Source of the DNA: Phragmites australis
Taxonomy: Eukaryota > Streptophyta > Magnoliopsida > Poales > Poaceae
Reading direction: 5' to 3'
DNA length: 64,000 nt
Assembly: GCF_958298935.1 (NCBI RefSeq)
Contig: NC_084927.1
Coordinates: 28,284,001-28,348,000 of the forward strand
In this document: positions 47,501-59,705 of the stretch, in pieces
How the letters are laid out: each line of letters opens with the position of its first letter
Numbering within the stretch: the first letter of the stretch is position 1
Program-made: the position numbers and the translations under genes
The notes under the pieces: model-generated
Told to the model about the DNA's origin: nothing
The model's input: the letters and a program-made list of their open reading frames with translations, nothing else
Databases searched by the model: none

Positions 47501-50287
47501 CAGGCGTCCTTATCATCATCACTACACCTGTAAAACACACAAACAATAATGTGTGAGTCTAAAACTGTCAATGCATGAAAAGTGTAACTAAAATGATGCC
47601 AATTATAGCCAAGATATAAAAGAATTTATAAAAAGGAAAGGCGTACTCGATAAAAGATTCTTCAAGTTTCTCAGGCAAGATTGAAGCCTTTGTCAGATCA
47701 ACTATTTCTGCATTGGGTTTCATTCCAGCCTGCTTCGACAGTGCTTCGATAGAGCTCACATCGTCAGGCATCGATGCCTTTGAACCAGATAGGCCACGCT
47801 TTAACTTCTTCCGAAAATTAGATGAAAGTGCAAGTGTGGCTGAGAACACAAAGGTTTGCCTCTTCTTTATTTGCAAAATTGGCACAGTCTCACAGTTTGA
47901 CGTGGTTCTTACAGCTTGTTCATCAGAACCATTAGTCAGTGGAAGCATCTCAATGATAGATTGTAATTCATGGAAATGACCTCGTTCAATCATTCTATCA
48001 GCCTCATCCAACACGAAGAATGACAATGAATGTAGCTGGGTCATAAAGAAAAGCAATGTGACATAAAAACCACATCTTAAACATTGATAACCAGAAAATG
48101 AAAATTACAACAAGTACAAGGCTACACTAAATTGTATAGAAGATTATGCTCTACTTTATTCTCTTTCAAATACGAAACTTTGTTTCAAGCTCAAATACTC
48201 AATAGAAGCAGTAATGAAATGTGCTAAAAAAAGCTTCCTTGTATACGATTTAGTGAAGTTCAACCTGAGACCACAAACCACACAAGGCTTAGTTGGCTTC
48301 CAGTCACCTGAAGTATTTAAAGGGGTAAACCTTGGTGGATGGAAGCAATGAGGAGATCGAAATGGTCATGCATTAATACATCAAGTAGGGCTGATGAGAA
48401 GGAAGCAAATCTCATTGTATGTTATATTGAGTTGTCAGCATGCATACTGAGAAGTTGACGCATACATTCGGATGTTCACATACTAACCTCAACAAGGTGT
48501 TGATTGTTCATCGACATGAGCTCCCACAATCTTCCTGGAGTTCCAACAACAATTTCAGGCTTCTTTTTCAAAAGTCGTTCTTGCTTTTCCATGGATAGAC
48601 CACCAACAATAGGAACAACCTGGATTCCCATGAACTTGGCTGCTTCTTTTAGATGATCACATACCTGTATATAAAGAACTGTATGATGTGCAGGACATAC
48701 CCTAAGTCCCTAACTTATACTTGGACAGGAAAATTAGGTGCTATCTTTGCACATAAGATCTTCTAGGATCAATAATGACAGAAATTTTAATTCAATGATG
48801 AATTAAAAGTTGAATTCAATTAAACACAAGACAATAAAGGCATCAAAATTGACAGGCTCCGTGGATGTGTAAATTGAACTGTTAGGCTGTTTTTTTACCT
48901 GTTTGGCAAGCTCCCTGGTGGGTGTCAGAATAAGAGCACGTAGAGGGCTTCCTCTAGAACTTTCGTCCACCATTTTTTTATCTTCCTGATGTAATCTCGC
49001 GGCCTTTTCTCGCTCTTCAAGGAGACGTTGCAAAATAGGGAGGCCAAAAGCAAGTGTCTTACCAGAACCTGTCTCTGCTGCACCAAAAACATCCTGTTGC
49101 AGAGTAAATGTTAGCACAGTTAGAAGACGTAAGGCTTGGAGCAGAAGTTCAGCACTTATGACTATTAAACTTAAGGTGCCAAGAATAGCATGGTTGGTTT
49201 AGAAGAATATATCAGTTAGATAATTTAACAAACAGCAGGGAATAACATATAAACAACAAAACAGGTACATAACGGAAAACAATGTCATCATTTTCATGTA
49301 AAAAAGTTTAGTGGCCAATGGCCTACCAATTAACACTTTGACAAACCTTGCCTTGATGCGCTGCTGCAGGAAAACAAGACTTCTGTATAGGTGTTGGCTC
49401 TTTGAATCCAAGCCTGCGCATTGCCTTTACAAGCAGAGGGTGCAGCCTAAGCTCATGCCATGCATAAACTTCATCCTTGTCCAGAATCAGATCATCATCC
49501 TTATCTTGTTCAATACTCTCATTGTCATCTTGCATCTCTGGGATTGAAAAACAACAGTTTCAAGTAAACTCGCATTGCTGATGAAATCAATTTTGTAACA
49601 ATAACTAATACAGACCTAAACCGAACAAATAATACAGCTACATCCACAAATGTGAATGCCTCGAAACAGCAATCCGGAGGCGTAAATCACCTTCTGCATT
49701 GTCGTCAGTGACGTCCTCGTTGCTCTCCGCGTTCTTCTCCTTATCCTTCACCTTCCTCTTCTTCCTGTTCCTCCTCCTCTTCTTCGCCCTCTTCTCCCCT
49801 TTCTTCCCCTCCACCTGCTCACTCTCAACTACCAAATCACCATCGCCTCCCAAGCCCTCGTCATCATCCCCCCGCTTCCGCTTCTTCTTCTTCTTCTCCT
49901 TCTTCTTGCCCCGATCCTTCCCCTCGCCTGCTCCCACGTCCTCCACGACGCCCCCGAAGATACCGAAGTCCACCTCGTCGATCTCCTCAAGCTCCAGGAA
50001 CCCTGTGCCCAATCCCCAAGCCGCCACGTCAGTGAACACAGAGAAACCCAACCGATGAGGCATGCCCAAGACGCGCGGTTCCAGGATTCGTTACCTCCTT
50101 CCTTGCCGCCGGCGAGGACGAGGAACGGGTCCTCAACCATGGTGCCGGCACCCGAGGACGCGGCGGCGGCGGCTCGCTTCGGTTGCTTCTTGGCGGTATT
50201 CTTCTTGTTCTTCCTACTGGACCTTCCGTTGGCTTCCTGCGGCGGAGTGGTAGGGTCCGACGACAGCTGCGGCGGCGTCTCGGCCAT
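44567..50287 (-). CDS. RH13: DEAD-box ATP-dependent RNA helicase 13-like (DDX24/Mak5 class)
   Basis: 15 exons join to 827 codons plus stop with no lesion: 50287-50095, 50002-49691, 49537-49347, 49093-48899, 48664-48488, 48035-47647, 47527-47347, 46864-46742, 46637-46521, 46168-46064, 45963-45823, 45688-45623, 45531-45373, 45094-45013, 44619-44567. Motifs in order: Q motif (GFKEPTPIQ, ~212), I (AETGSGKT, ~238), Ia (PTRELA), Ib (GTPGR), II (DEAD, ~366), III (SAT, ~421), IV (IIFCTSI), V ([11 protein letters not shown]), VI (HRSGRTAR, ~591). The ~100-residue Lys/Arg-rich block in exon 2 and the basic tail ([12 protein letters not shown]) suit a nucleolar protein. The yeast homologue Mak5 acts in 60S ribosome assembly, so that role is inferred. 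The intron after exon 10 has a GC donor (CAG|GCAAGG). All other junctions are GT-AG. Confidence 0.93.
46062..46063 (-). other. Non-canonical GC splice donor in RH13
   Basis: Exon 10 ends TCACAG and the intron begins GCAAGG; exon 11 starts GAAAATGCT after TTTTTCAG. The upstream GT alternative would put an early stop in the next exon, so GC-AG is the frame-preserving choice. It joins KSSQ to ENANKSW, which fits the family. Confidence 0.75.
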
Positions 50288-50462
50288 CGGAGGCGGAGGG
50301 GACGGGAGGAGGAGCCGGGAGTGGCGGCAGCAGGGAAGGGCAGAAGAGGCTTGAGGGTTTCGGTCTTGGTCCGTTTTGGACTTATTTGGCTCGGGTTTTG
50401 GGCCAATACTTTGTTGCAGCCTGGGTTGGTCCGCTTATCGCTCTCATGGGCCATGATGAGCT

Positions 50463-50833
50463 AAGCCATTCTACTGTTTTTTTTTATGCTTTCTAATCGT
50501 GAGACGTCTGAAATCATCTTACGGCGAGGTTTAGCGATGGGGTTTGATTTTTATTAGAATTCTCTATTATCGGGTTTAGAGGAAGATCTTGGAGGGAGGT
50601 CATCTCAACGGAGGAGGGTGGGAGGCGAGGGTGAGCATGTGAAGGGCGGGTAGGGCGGCGAAAGGTGTCGCATAGAAGAAGAACAGAGGTGCTCTGGCTA
50701 GAGAAATAAGAAAATATGGTAGCGGTTGGATTTTGGTGGTACAGGGGATGGCAACGACTGAAACTAACGTTGTTTTTCATGGGATTGAAGAATAGCATCA
50801 CTCTTTTGCTCTAAATCAAGCCATTCTACTGTT
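50463..50833 (-). mobile_element. Retroposed insert with 16-bp target duplication between RH13 and G3BP
   Basis: AAGCCATTCTACTGTT occurs at 50463-50478 and exactly again at 50818-50833. The ~340-bp insert starts at the left with a T-run, that is, an A tail on the minus strand. A poly(A) tail plus a long direct repeat is the mark of LINE-mediated insertion. The minus-strand insert has a 95-codon frame (50514-50801) without a known domain. It could be a SINE, a truncated LINE or a processed transcript. No A or B box was recognised. Confidence 0.7.
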
Positions 50834-51458
50834 AACTTTGAGTTGGGCCAACCAAGTGAACTCACCACCCCGGGCCGGCCTGCCTCGACCACGACTTTCG
50901 AGTCCGCGTCAATCCAACGGCCACGGAACGCCACACGTCGCCGCTCCACCACGCTCCCCGCGAATCGACCAAAAGGTGCCCATGGCCCGCCCGCACGGAG
51001 CGGCGCGACGTCTCACTGCCCGCATTCCCGCCGCGAAGCCACCATGAAGCCCACCCACTCCCACCGACGGGCGGGCTCTACGGCCGTGCTCCCTTGGAGG
51101 ACCCGCTCGTCATTCGCCGTACCGCCGTCCGTCTCCTCGCGCGACCGGAAAAGGGACTTCGAATCCCAAAAGAGGAAACGGGAGTGAAGAGCAGAAACAG
51201 CCGGTAGTAAACGGAGCCTTTTTGAAACCTTGCCCTGCCCCTCCACTCGATCCCCAACCCACACAGCTGTCTCCCCTCCACCAATCCATCCCCATTCGCC
51301 CTCCTCCCCGGCGGCGAGCGCCCGCGCCCCGCAAACCCTAGCCGCCCGCCCTCCATCCACCTCTCCGTCGCCTCCGGGAACTTACTCGCGCCTCGCGGGA
51401 GTCGCGGCGGCCCGTCCCCGATCCGAGTTCTCCTCCCTAGGGTTTTGTGGGGCCGACC

Positions 51459-54400
51459 ATGGAGCAGGAGCAGGAGCAGGAAATCGCTGGGCACCAGTAC
51501 GCCCTCCAGGTGAGCGGGGGCCGGATCTCTAGCGACGAGGGGAATGCTGTGGGGTGGGGTTTTGGGCGGGTTTATGACGCGTTGTGGGGTCTTGTATTGG
51601 TGCCGTGGTTTCACTGGTCCGCGTGCAGGTGGGCTCCTACTTCCTGACGGGCTACTACAACGTCCTGGCGAACCAGCCGCACCTGGCGATCCAGTTCTAC
51701 ACGGACAACAGCAGCGTCGTGAGGCTGGACTGCGAGACGGGCCAGTGGTCGTTTGGAGAGACGGTTGAGGTATGACCCCGTTCTCTAGTAGTTGCTCTGC
51801 TGTATTTTTTTTCCTCCCTGGTTGGCGCTGGTAGAACATCATTTTGTGAAATACCAAGCACAAGTTGGTCGATTTTAAGGCATGCTGATGTTACTTCTAT
51901 TTGATCGAAGTTTGGTGGTGATTATGCGTTGGAAGGTCTTGTTCTATGGACTGGGTGATGGCTGGTTTATGTTGATTGTTTCCATCTGTTCTGGGGTTTG
52001 GGAATGAAGCCGTTTTGGACTCTGGGGAGCAGGATGTACGTTAGAATTGATATTGGGAATGTTACCATTACCATGTTTGTTGAAGGTTTTGTGATTCCGG
52101 ATTCAAATTTCCTTTGTGCTATATATTTGTGTTTATTCAATGGCATCTTGTGTACCAGCGTTTTAAAAACAGGTCTAACCTGTTACGAGTACTCGGCCAT
52201 ATACTCGTAACAGGTGGCCTAACCTGTTAGAGGTATGCAAAACCGAGTACTTATCAGGTTTACTCAGCGTAGTGGCCAATTAATCGGCTTAACTGAATGC
52301 CAGGCCGTGTACAAGGTGGTTAATACACCCCTGACAGCCCATCAGTTCAAGTACAAGATGACTTGGTGCTTGTAGTGATTACTCAGACCATGTATTAGGA
52401 TAGCGTTTGCTGTTTTTCTGTACAGATTATAAAGCTATTATCAACTAAGTGCATTGTGAAAGGACTAACAATTGTCTTACTTTTCAGGAAAGGGAATTAG
52501 TGACAGGACATAACTATGTCATGGATGGCTGCCAATGTTTCTTTTTTTTTTTTAATTAGGTACATAGGGTATTAGTGCTAAAGCCTAAAGGTGTAGGTAT
52601 TAACTATTAAGGAATGAATCATGAAGTATTACTTTTGAAACAATATATGATATGAGTTATGAGCTTTACTTTATTTTATTGTCTTTCCACTAGTTGTTTT
52701 ACAATAAAATCTGTTCATTCACATTTGTAGTTGAAAAGCTTGCATTTGTTGTTTATTTTGGTGCTCTATAATTCTATAAATATAAATGTATAAACCCAAC
52801 ATGTAAATGAAAAAAAAAAGGTTAAATGGCCGAGTACCGTGTAATCATTACTAGGTGCGGTGACTGAGCGAATACTGGTTACCAAGTTTTAAAACCTTGT
52901 TGTGTACTGTTTATTGGTTTTCATACATTTCCTGGTTGTTTATCAGTTTTGTAACTTTTTTTTTATGCAAACAGAAAAAAACATAGACTTTTTATTAGTT
53001 ATGTTCTTTTGAAGAGAATACATTGGAGAAACTATTTATCTTTGACCCAAAGAAGGAGAGTGGGGACTTGAACCCTTGACCTAACCACCATAATGTTATG
53101 TTCTACCACTAGGCCACAATGTTGTTTCATCTTGCAAACTTTGATAAGCCATATGTTCATTGTTGGGTATAACCATCTTACTTTTTATTGTTACCTACTT
53201 CTGCAGGTTATCAATGATATGTTGATGTCCATGAATATACATAAGATTGAGGTTAAAACGGCTAATTTCTTAAAGTCATGGGGTGCGGCAATTACGCTGT
53301 TGGTTACTGGCCTAGTGCAATTGAAGGGCTACCCTGCTCGCAAGAGATTTGTTCAGACTATTCTTCTTGCTCCAAAGCAAGATGGATATTTTGTATTTAG
53401 TGACATCTTTAAGCTCATCTGTGATGAGTATGATGATCAGTACCATGTTGCTAATTACAGTTGTGCTGACAACATGCCCCAGGTGGATGCTCCTTATACC
53501 ATGGCTGAAACAGGTATCTCTTAAAGTTACATATACATGTAGACAACTAGCATTCACTGTTTCATGAACTTGTTATATTGCTTTATACATTCTAATTATC
53601 AAAAGTAGATGCCTTGTTTGATCTGCAGACAATAGAATTCACATTACAACTCACAAGGTCACCAGATAATTCTCATGCCTCATGCCACCGAATTTAAGCC
53701 TTCACTGATCCCTTTCATTTTAAGTAACAAATCTATGGACAAAGTTTCTGGACAGTAAACTTTACCATGTAAATTCCTATTTTCATTTTTTTTTTTTTTT
53801 TTGCCAGATAGTTAATGAATTCCTTGGCATTGAGATTGGGGGAAAGTTAGTCTCAAATCATAACCACTTCTATGATTGTAATGAGATTTTTTTTGTTGCT
53901 TAATTCACCAGCATCTGATTGTTTGGCTGGAGAACTTGAGGCGACGGAGGTTGTAGCTCCTGCTGAAAATCATGAAGTGCAGCAGCAAGATCCTTTGGAG
54001 TTTACGGATGGGACTTATGATGACACTCCTTTGGAAGAGCATATTTCCTTGTTTCCAAGTTCAACAGATGTTAAACAGGATTCACCTCTTGCTCCCCCTC
54101 ACCCTCCTTCCCCGCCTATGCTTGAGGAAGAGCCTGTGGAAGAAGCACCGAAGACGTACGCTTCAGTGGTAAGCAAACACATGTTATATGTATTAAGCTG
54201 AATTCCTACTTTTCCCTTTTCGTTGATTGATTGCAATGATATCAGTTGCGGAAAAAAGGACACACTGGTCATCAGGCTATTCACTCCGCTCCTCTCAACA
54301 AGGCCATGATGGGGACTGCAGAGTCACAACAGGCAGTACAGTTGGCTCAGCAGTCTCAGTCAGTTCCAGTGCGTGAAAAAATCAACTTGGACACCAATCG

Positions 54401-56462
54401 GGTTGTTAGTGTCCCTGAGGATGAAGGTTTCTTTCTTTTATACATTGTTTTACTCTTGCTTCTGATGATTTTGTTGGGACCTGTGTTTAATTTTTTTTGT
54501 TATTAATTCTATTTATAGAATATGAACGTAATACCAAATTCATTTAGCTGTTTAGCACTTAAAATGCGTTTTTTTACCTTTTTCCACTTTAGGATTTAAG
54601 CTCAAACTGTTTCCTAAGGCCTGTATGGATAGGATAGGGGAGTTTTGGATCCAAATTACGACTAAACAAGAAAAGATTTCCCAGCAACCTGCCTCAGCAA
54701 AGACCCCCTCGGGATAGTTTGAATTCGAATTGCTGATTGTTGCTAAGCATTTTTTAATGGCCATCTTATCAGTTAAGTAAATAATTGATTATTTAAGTGG
54801 GGACTCTTGTTAGAATACACAAACCCCTGTTTGCTTGTATTCTTCTTGTATTTTTCTGTATTTTTCTTTCTTGAAACATTCTGGCAGTACTTTTATGTTG
54901 TGTCATAGGTTGTTTTGCCCTGTTTGGCTAAATTACTAGTGACACCTATCTGCTTCACGCGATAGATTTTCTGACTTGTAGCCAATCGAAGGTTCTTTAT
55001 TTCATTTATATATTGTACGGGACTAAGTGGTTTACTGTTGAACCATAGGCAGTGTGAGTCTTTTTTTCCTGTGGCCTTGACTGTTGATGGTTTTCTTTTC
55101 TGCCAGAAGAGTTTCTGTCAGTTTATGTTGGGAATCTTTCGCCGTCTACTTCAGTCTTTGATCTCGAGAAGGCATTTCAGACTTTTGGAAGAATTAAACC
55201 TGACGGAGTTGCTATTCGGAGTCGCAAGGTTTCTTTCCTTGCATCTAGTGCTTTTATGTTCGTTTTTTCTTTACTGCTGGCTTCCTAATTCCATCTACTG
55301 ATGCGCAGGAGGCTGGAGTTTTCTTTGGCTTTGTTGAGTTTGAAAACATGTCTGGCATCCAGAATGCTTTAAATGTAAGTTTCCCTTAACATGGCAGGCT
55401 TGTACAATCTGCATTGTATCACATGTTCACAACCTATGCTTTGTTGAGTTTGAAAACATGTCGGGCATCCAGAATGCTTTAAATGTAAGTTTCCCTTAAC
55501 ATTGCAGGCTTGTACAATCTGCATTGTATCGCATGTTCACAACCTATGCAGCTAACCAGCTATACCTGGATCCAAAAGAGAAGGGTGATGTGAATATTGA
55601 ACCACTTGCCAAAACAGTTTTTGCCTACTCTCCTGAACACAATGGAGAACACGACAGCTGTTGTTTGCCAGTGTAATCCTATACCCCATAGTTTTTTGAA
55701 ACCCTAAAGTAAAAAGAGAGATATTCACTGGTATAAGAGTATAAAACTGTAACTATGCTGTATGTTGTCAAAACCCACAGGGTCAAGTTACTGCATGCCA
55801 GGTGCTTTTATTTAATTTACAGTGTTTTGTGAAATCAGATATTTCCGGTTTTTTTAATTCAGGTTTACGGCCATAGTTTGATGTTCATAGGAAAAAAAAT
55901 TGGTGATTTGTGATGACATCTATATCATATCAAATTATACCTGAATGCTCTCTCATCTTATGAATCTTTTGTCTATCAGGCATCTCCAATAGAGTTGAAT
56001 GGCCGTTTAGTACATGTTGAGGAGAGGAGGCCTAACAGTGGTTTTCCTCGTGGTGGAAGTAAGTATCTACTCATGATGTCCTCTAGAGGAAATATACTGA
56101 CTTATCCAGAGGGGATATACTGTTTGGACAATCAGACTGATAAAACATGTGCTTGAAATAGTGTATGAGGTTCTTGGAACCTTGTCACCTAGAGGGAATA
56201 TACTGATCCAATGTAATAATCGTTTCCGTACAATAGTTTTAACAAGAAATTTGAGTAAACTAGTTGTCCCTTCTATTCCTGTGTTTATTCTCTCTTTCTA
56301 TTGTTAATTGTAGTTTCTTGTTCTGCAGGACGGGGACGGGGAAGAACTACTGATTTCTCAAGGGACCAAGATGGCGGGCGATATGATGGGGAGTATGCTA
56401 CCCGATCAAAGGGAAATGGGCACCAGAAAAAGGGTGGACGCCAATATGACAGCTACTACTAG
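51459..56462 (+). CDS. NTF2-RRM RNA-binding protein, G3BP-like
   Basis: Nine exons give 445 codons plus stop: 51459-51509, 51629-51769, 53207-53513, 53912-54168, 54246-54426, 55107-55228, 55309-55374, 55980-56058, 56329-56462. All junctions are GT-AG and phases agree. Residues about 14-135 form an NTF2-like domain (VGSYFLTGYYNVLANQPHLA onward, FVQTILLAPKQDGYFV). An acidic/proline-rich linker follows (PPHPPSPPMLEEEPVEE). The RRM is at about 315-393 with RNP2 VYVGNL and RNP1 VFFGFVEF. The tail has RGG/RG motifs (GGRRGRGR) and ends GRQYDSYY. Proteins of this architecture bind mRNA and take part in stress-granule assembly (family knowledge). It lies head to head with RH13, 1.17 kb apart, so the two may share a promoter region. 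A 110-bp tandem duplication covers the end of exon 7. Confidence 0.92.
53030..53126 (-). repeat. tRNA-derived SINE-like sequence in G3BP intron 2
   Basis: On the minus strand, TGGCCTAGTGGTAGA (A-box type) is followed about 30 nt later by GGTTCAAGTCC (B-box type), the internal RNA polymerase III promoter of tRNAs. The stem partners for an acceptor arm are not found and the sequence runs on into a tail, so a SINE head or tRNA relic fits better than a functional tRNA gene. Confidence 0.55.
55329..55548 (+). repeat. 110-bp tandem duplication across an exon-intron boundary of G3BP
   Basis: Copies at 55329-55438 and 55439-55548 differ at about three sites (tctggc/tcgggc, catggc/cattgc, tatcaca/tatcgca). 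Each contains the last 46 nt of exon 7, the donor aat|gtaagt and 64 nt of intron. Confidence 0.92.
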
Positions 56463-57059
56463 TTTTGCACCTGCTCTGCTAGTGAATGACCATGAACCAT
56501 CGGTGTTCTGTACCTGTTGCAGCTCTGGGTATATTTTTGTTCAGTCGCTATTATCAGGAGAACTGGCTTTTGCTTAGCTGATACTGATGGGGTCTTTTTT
56601 GGACAGGCTTCTGTTACCATTTTGTTACGTTATGGTAGTTTTTGCTCCTCAGCTACCGTGACCTATTAGAAAGGATCATGCTATCTTCAGATCGGTGTCC
56701 ATTGAGAACACATTAGAAGTTTTCTATGTCAGTGAACATTTTCAGTAATTTTCCTAGGTTGTCATGTGTTAATAGTTGGCTACCTTATATTGGCGCTGGT
56801 GGCAGACTTTGAACGCAACTATTTGCTTTTAGCTGCTGCGGGCTGCAGTTGGCGCTGTTCCTGGTCTGCTGATAATTACTTAATTAAAGCTTGCATTTGT
56901 GAACCTTATTTTACGAAAACCTCTGGGTTGCTATATATGAACGAGATCCCAACGGCGTTGGTGAAAGTTGTTTCACAGATTCATGGTAAATAATTGTGTT
57001 GTGATGTTACTGTACCCGCACGATTTCTATTTCCTGAAGACGAGACATTTTCCCACTGT

Positions 57060-58239
57060 TAGATAAAAAAACCCTGTGGAAGACCCGGAGACATCCTTCT
57101 TTGTACTCTTATAAGCACCTCCCCTGCTGCAGCCCCTCACCGCCGGCAAACTGCCTCCTCCCAACGTAACTGTTGCCGTCGACGCCTGCGTGGCCTCACA
57201 TGGCTGGCTACCACGCTCGGTGCCGTGATCGCAATTTCACAAGGTAACTTCATCAGTTTATGCTAGTTATCTGCCCCCCCCCCCCCACCACCCAAAAAAA
57301 AAAAAACGAGATGCTGGTATTTGCAGACTTATTGCAGGAATGAAGAGGCCCGCGACCTTCCATGAAGGTGCCATTCTTTGCTGTCTAAAGGCAGCACAAA
57401 TTTAAAACATATGGCATCTGTAGTTCATCAGACCATCAGAGTTTACATGCTGGCTTAACTTATCGGACCGCCGCATTATTTATTCGCCGATTCGTTCAAC
57501 TTGTTTGCAGGTTCCATCACATCGCTAGCACGCCTGCAGTGTCCCGGCGGGATCAGACGGCCACAGAGGCCAGCTCCCTCGCTTGCCCTGTTCCCGTAGC
57601 GCGCTCCGGTGCCGCTCCACCCGTGCCGCCTTGCTCGCCTTCCCCGCAGTCATCGTCGTCCTGTTCCCACAAGAAGCTGGCGTACGCCGCGAGGACATGG
57701 CTGCAAAGAGGCCAGGGCAATGCAATCGTGCAAATTAACCACCGTTATCTCCCAAGCTTAAGAATTTGAATTTTTCGAGTTTTGCAACTACATTATTATA
57801 AAACTAGCAAAGTGGTCTGCGCAGTTTACGCGGCTAGACTAAGTATTTAATATTTTAACGTGTAAATTGTGCTTACGTAGAATATTTGCATATCAAATAT
57901 TTGACTTTTTTTTGGTTTTTTTAGCTTTATGTAATTTCTTCATAGCACTTCTTCTTTGTATTATCTAGGCTCCTAAATAAGTGGTAAGTATTTTAATGAT
58001 AACTGTATCATTATGACTAATATGTATGTTTCGAAGAGAATCAAATTTTTTATTCACAATGATTAAATAGGTTTTTTTTCCTCATAGAATTCTATTAGTC
58101 AATCAAATGATATTTGCATCAAGATTAAGGATCTTATAGTTTTAAGTGTCATAATATGATGAAAGACACTTAGAGTACACAAATATCTCTTTTGTCTTTT
58201 GGCCGTACTATAAAGTGGGGCTAAGTGTCGTAGTTTGAT
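57060..58239. other. Intergenic, nothing recognised
   Basis: Holds C-run and A-run microsatellites (57274-57306). Around 57790-57840 the text aaactagcaaagtggtctgcgcagtttacgcgg resembles a widespread grass transposon end (aaactagcagagtggcccgcg type). The GC-rich 57520-57720 frames have no known domain. Confidence 0.4.
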
Positions 58240-58369
58240 CTAGTTGAGTATAGACATAGTTGATGCATACCTGCAAAAATCTAGCACTAGTTAGCTCAAA
58301 GAAGCTCATAGGTGAGAAGTTGAGAAGTTAGAACTCAAAGTCGATTGAATTAGATGAGTTCAGAAAGTT

Positions 58370-59705
58370 TGTTCTCATCATATTGTCCAGAGCGAGAAGG
58401 ATTAAACTCACCAGACTATTTTTCCTCTCTATGAAGATTTCAAATGACCTCACCGGGTTATCCAGTGATGGTAGAAATTTTGCACCAGAGTATTTAACAA
58501 AAGAGTTATTTTTCAGAGAAATTTGAAGTTACATGCATTAGATTGTCCAGTGATCTGAAAGATGTATACACCGGACTATTTAACAGAAGGATTATGTTTC
58601 TAGAGAAAATCTGAATTGAACTGATCGGATTGTCCAGTGACTTAAAGGAGTTATCACCAAACTATTTAATAGAAGCTTGATATTTTCAGAGGAAATGGAT
58701 TATAAGGCATCAGATGATCCGATGATGAGATGGATATCACACCAGAGCATTTTGTGACTCATGTCACGGTGCAGAAGACTATAACTCACCGAATTATCCG
58801 ATGATACTATGTGGAGGAACACCGGAGCATTTTGCAACGGCTACTGACAGCTGGTAGACCAGCGTGTGGAAAAAGTATACTCACTGGATTGTCTGGTGTT
58901 AATAGAGACATGTGCACCGGATCATCCAGTGTTCACAGAAAATATGAGTGATTGGGCAATAGCTAAATTTGGACCTCTAACATATATATACCTCCTTACT
59001 TGGTTTCATTCATTGCTATTGCAACCCAGAAGCATTTATACACAGTGTGTATCATCTAGAAGCAAGGGAGAGCACTTGAGGTGATTTGCAAGTTCTTAAT
59101 TAAAGATTAAGGACTCCATTAGTGCTTAAAGAGTAGCGAGTGTGCATCTAGCTACTGTTTAGGCTTGATAGGGATCAAGTGAACCAGTTGACTTGTTACT
59201 CTTGGTAGTTGGTAACACCTAGACGGTCGTGGAGATTGGAGGTATTCTCGGTGAGCTTTTGGAGGTCTTGTGAGAGTCCCAGGAAGCTCGTGTACTTGGT
59301 TTGGTGCCCGTCAATTCGGAGATGGAGAAGTGGCAATCACTAGTGAGTACTTGAGTCTTAGTGACTCAAGGAGGAGCGACATCCTTGTGTGGATGCTCCA
59401 ACAAGGATTAGTGGAGAGTGTCAACTCTTCGATACCTTGGAAAAAAGCTTGGTGTCCATTTCCCTACTCTTGTTACATTTCGTATTTTACTTATAGCATT
59501 TCCTTAATGCAAGTTTCAATTCCGTATTTTAATTATGTTCTATATGCTTGCATGTTTGTGCTTATCATTCTAGCTTGCTAGGTCGTCTACTTGTTTTTAT
59601 TCATTTTAGGCTAAGGTTGCTCTTTATTCTAGAATTTGGTAGTTGATTTAGTTTTTTTTATTAGTGCCATATTCAAACCCCCCCCCCCCCATCTAGAGCC
59701 ATTAG
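58370..59705 (+). mobile_element. LTR-like sequence of a copia-type element (tentative)
   Basis: 58370-58940 is an array of degenerate units of 74-86 bp with the core cacc(a/g)gactattt and gattgtccagtga (cores at 58411, 58485, 58571, 58657, 58742, 58822). The 59040-59460 stretch (gagcacttgaggtgatt, ggtgttacc/ggtaacacc, ctcaaggaggagcgacatccttgtg) and the final attcaaacccccccc run resemble LTRs of large grass copia elements, which commonly end this way before the primer-binding site. No boundaries or target duplication were established. Confidence 0.4.

Noticed and set aside
49699..50058. Plus-strand Ser/Phe/Pro-rich frame
   Set aside because: Complement of the Lys/Glu-rich exon 2 of RH13.
51078..51863. 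261-codon minus-strand frame over the G3BP 5' end
   Set aside because: Complement of the GC-rich leader and first exons; no domain and no splice support.
53040..53126. Functional tRNA gene
   Set aside because: A and B boxes only; no closed acceptor stem or clear anticodon arm.
55398..55484. Extra 29-codon exon in G3BP
   Set aside because: Would leave a 23-nt intron, below the plant minimum; kept only as a testable possibility.
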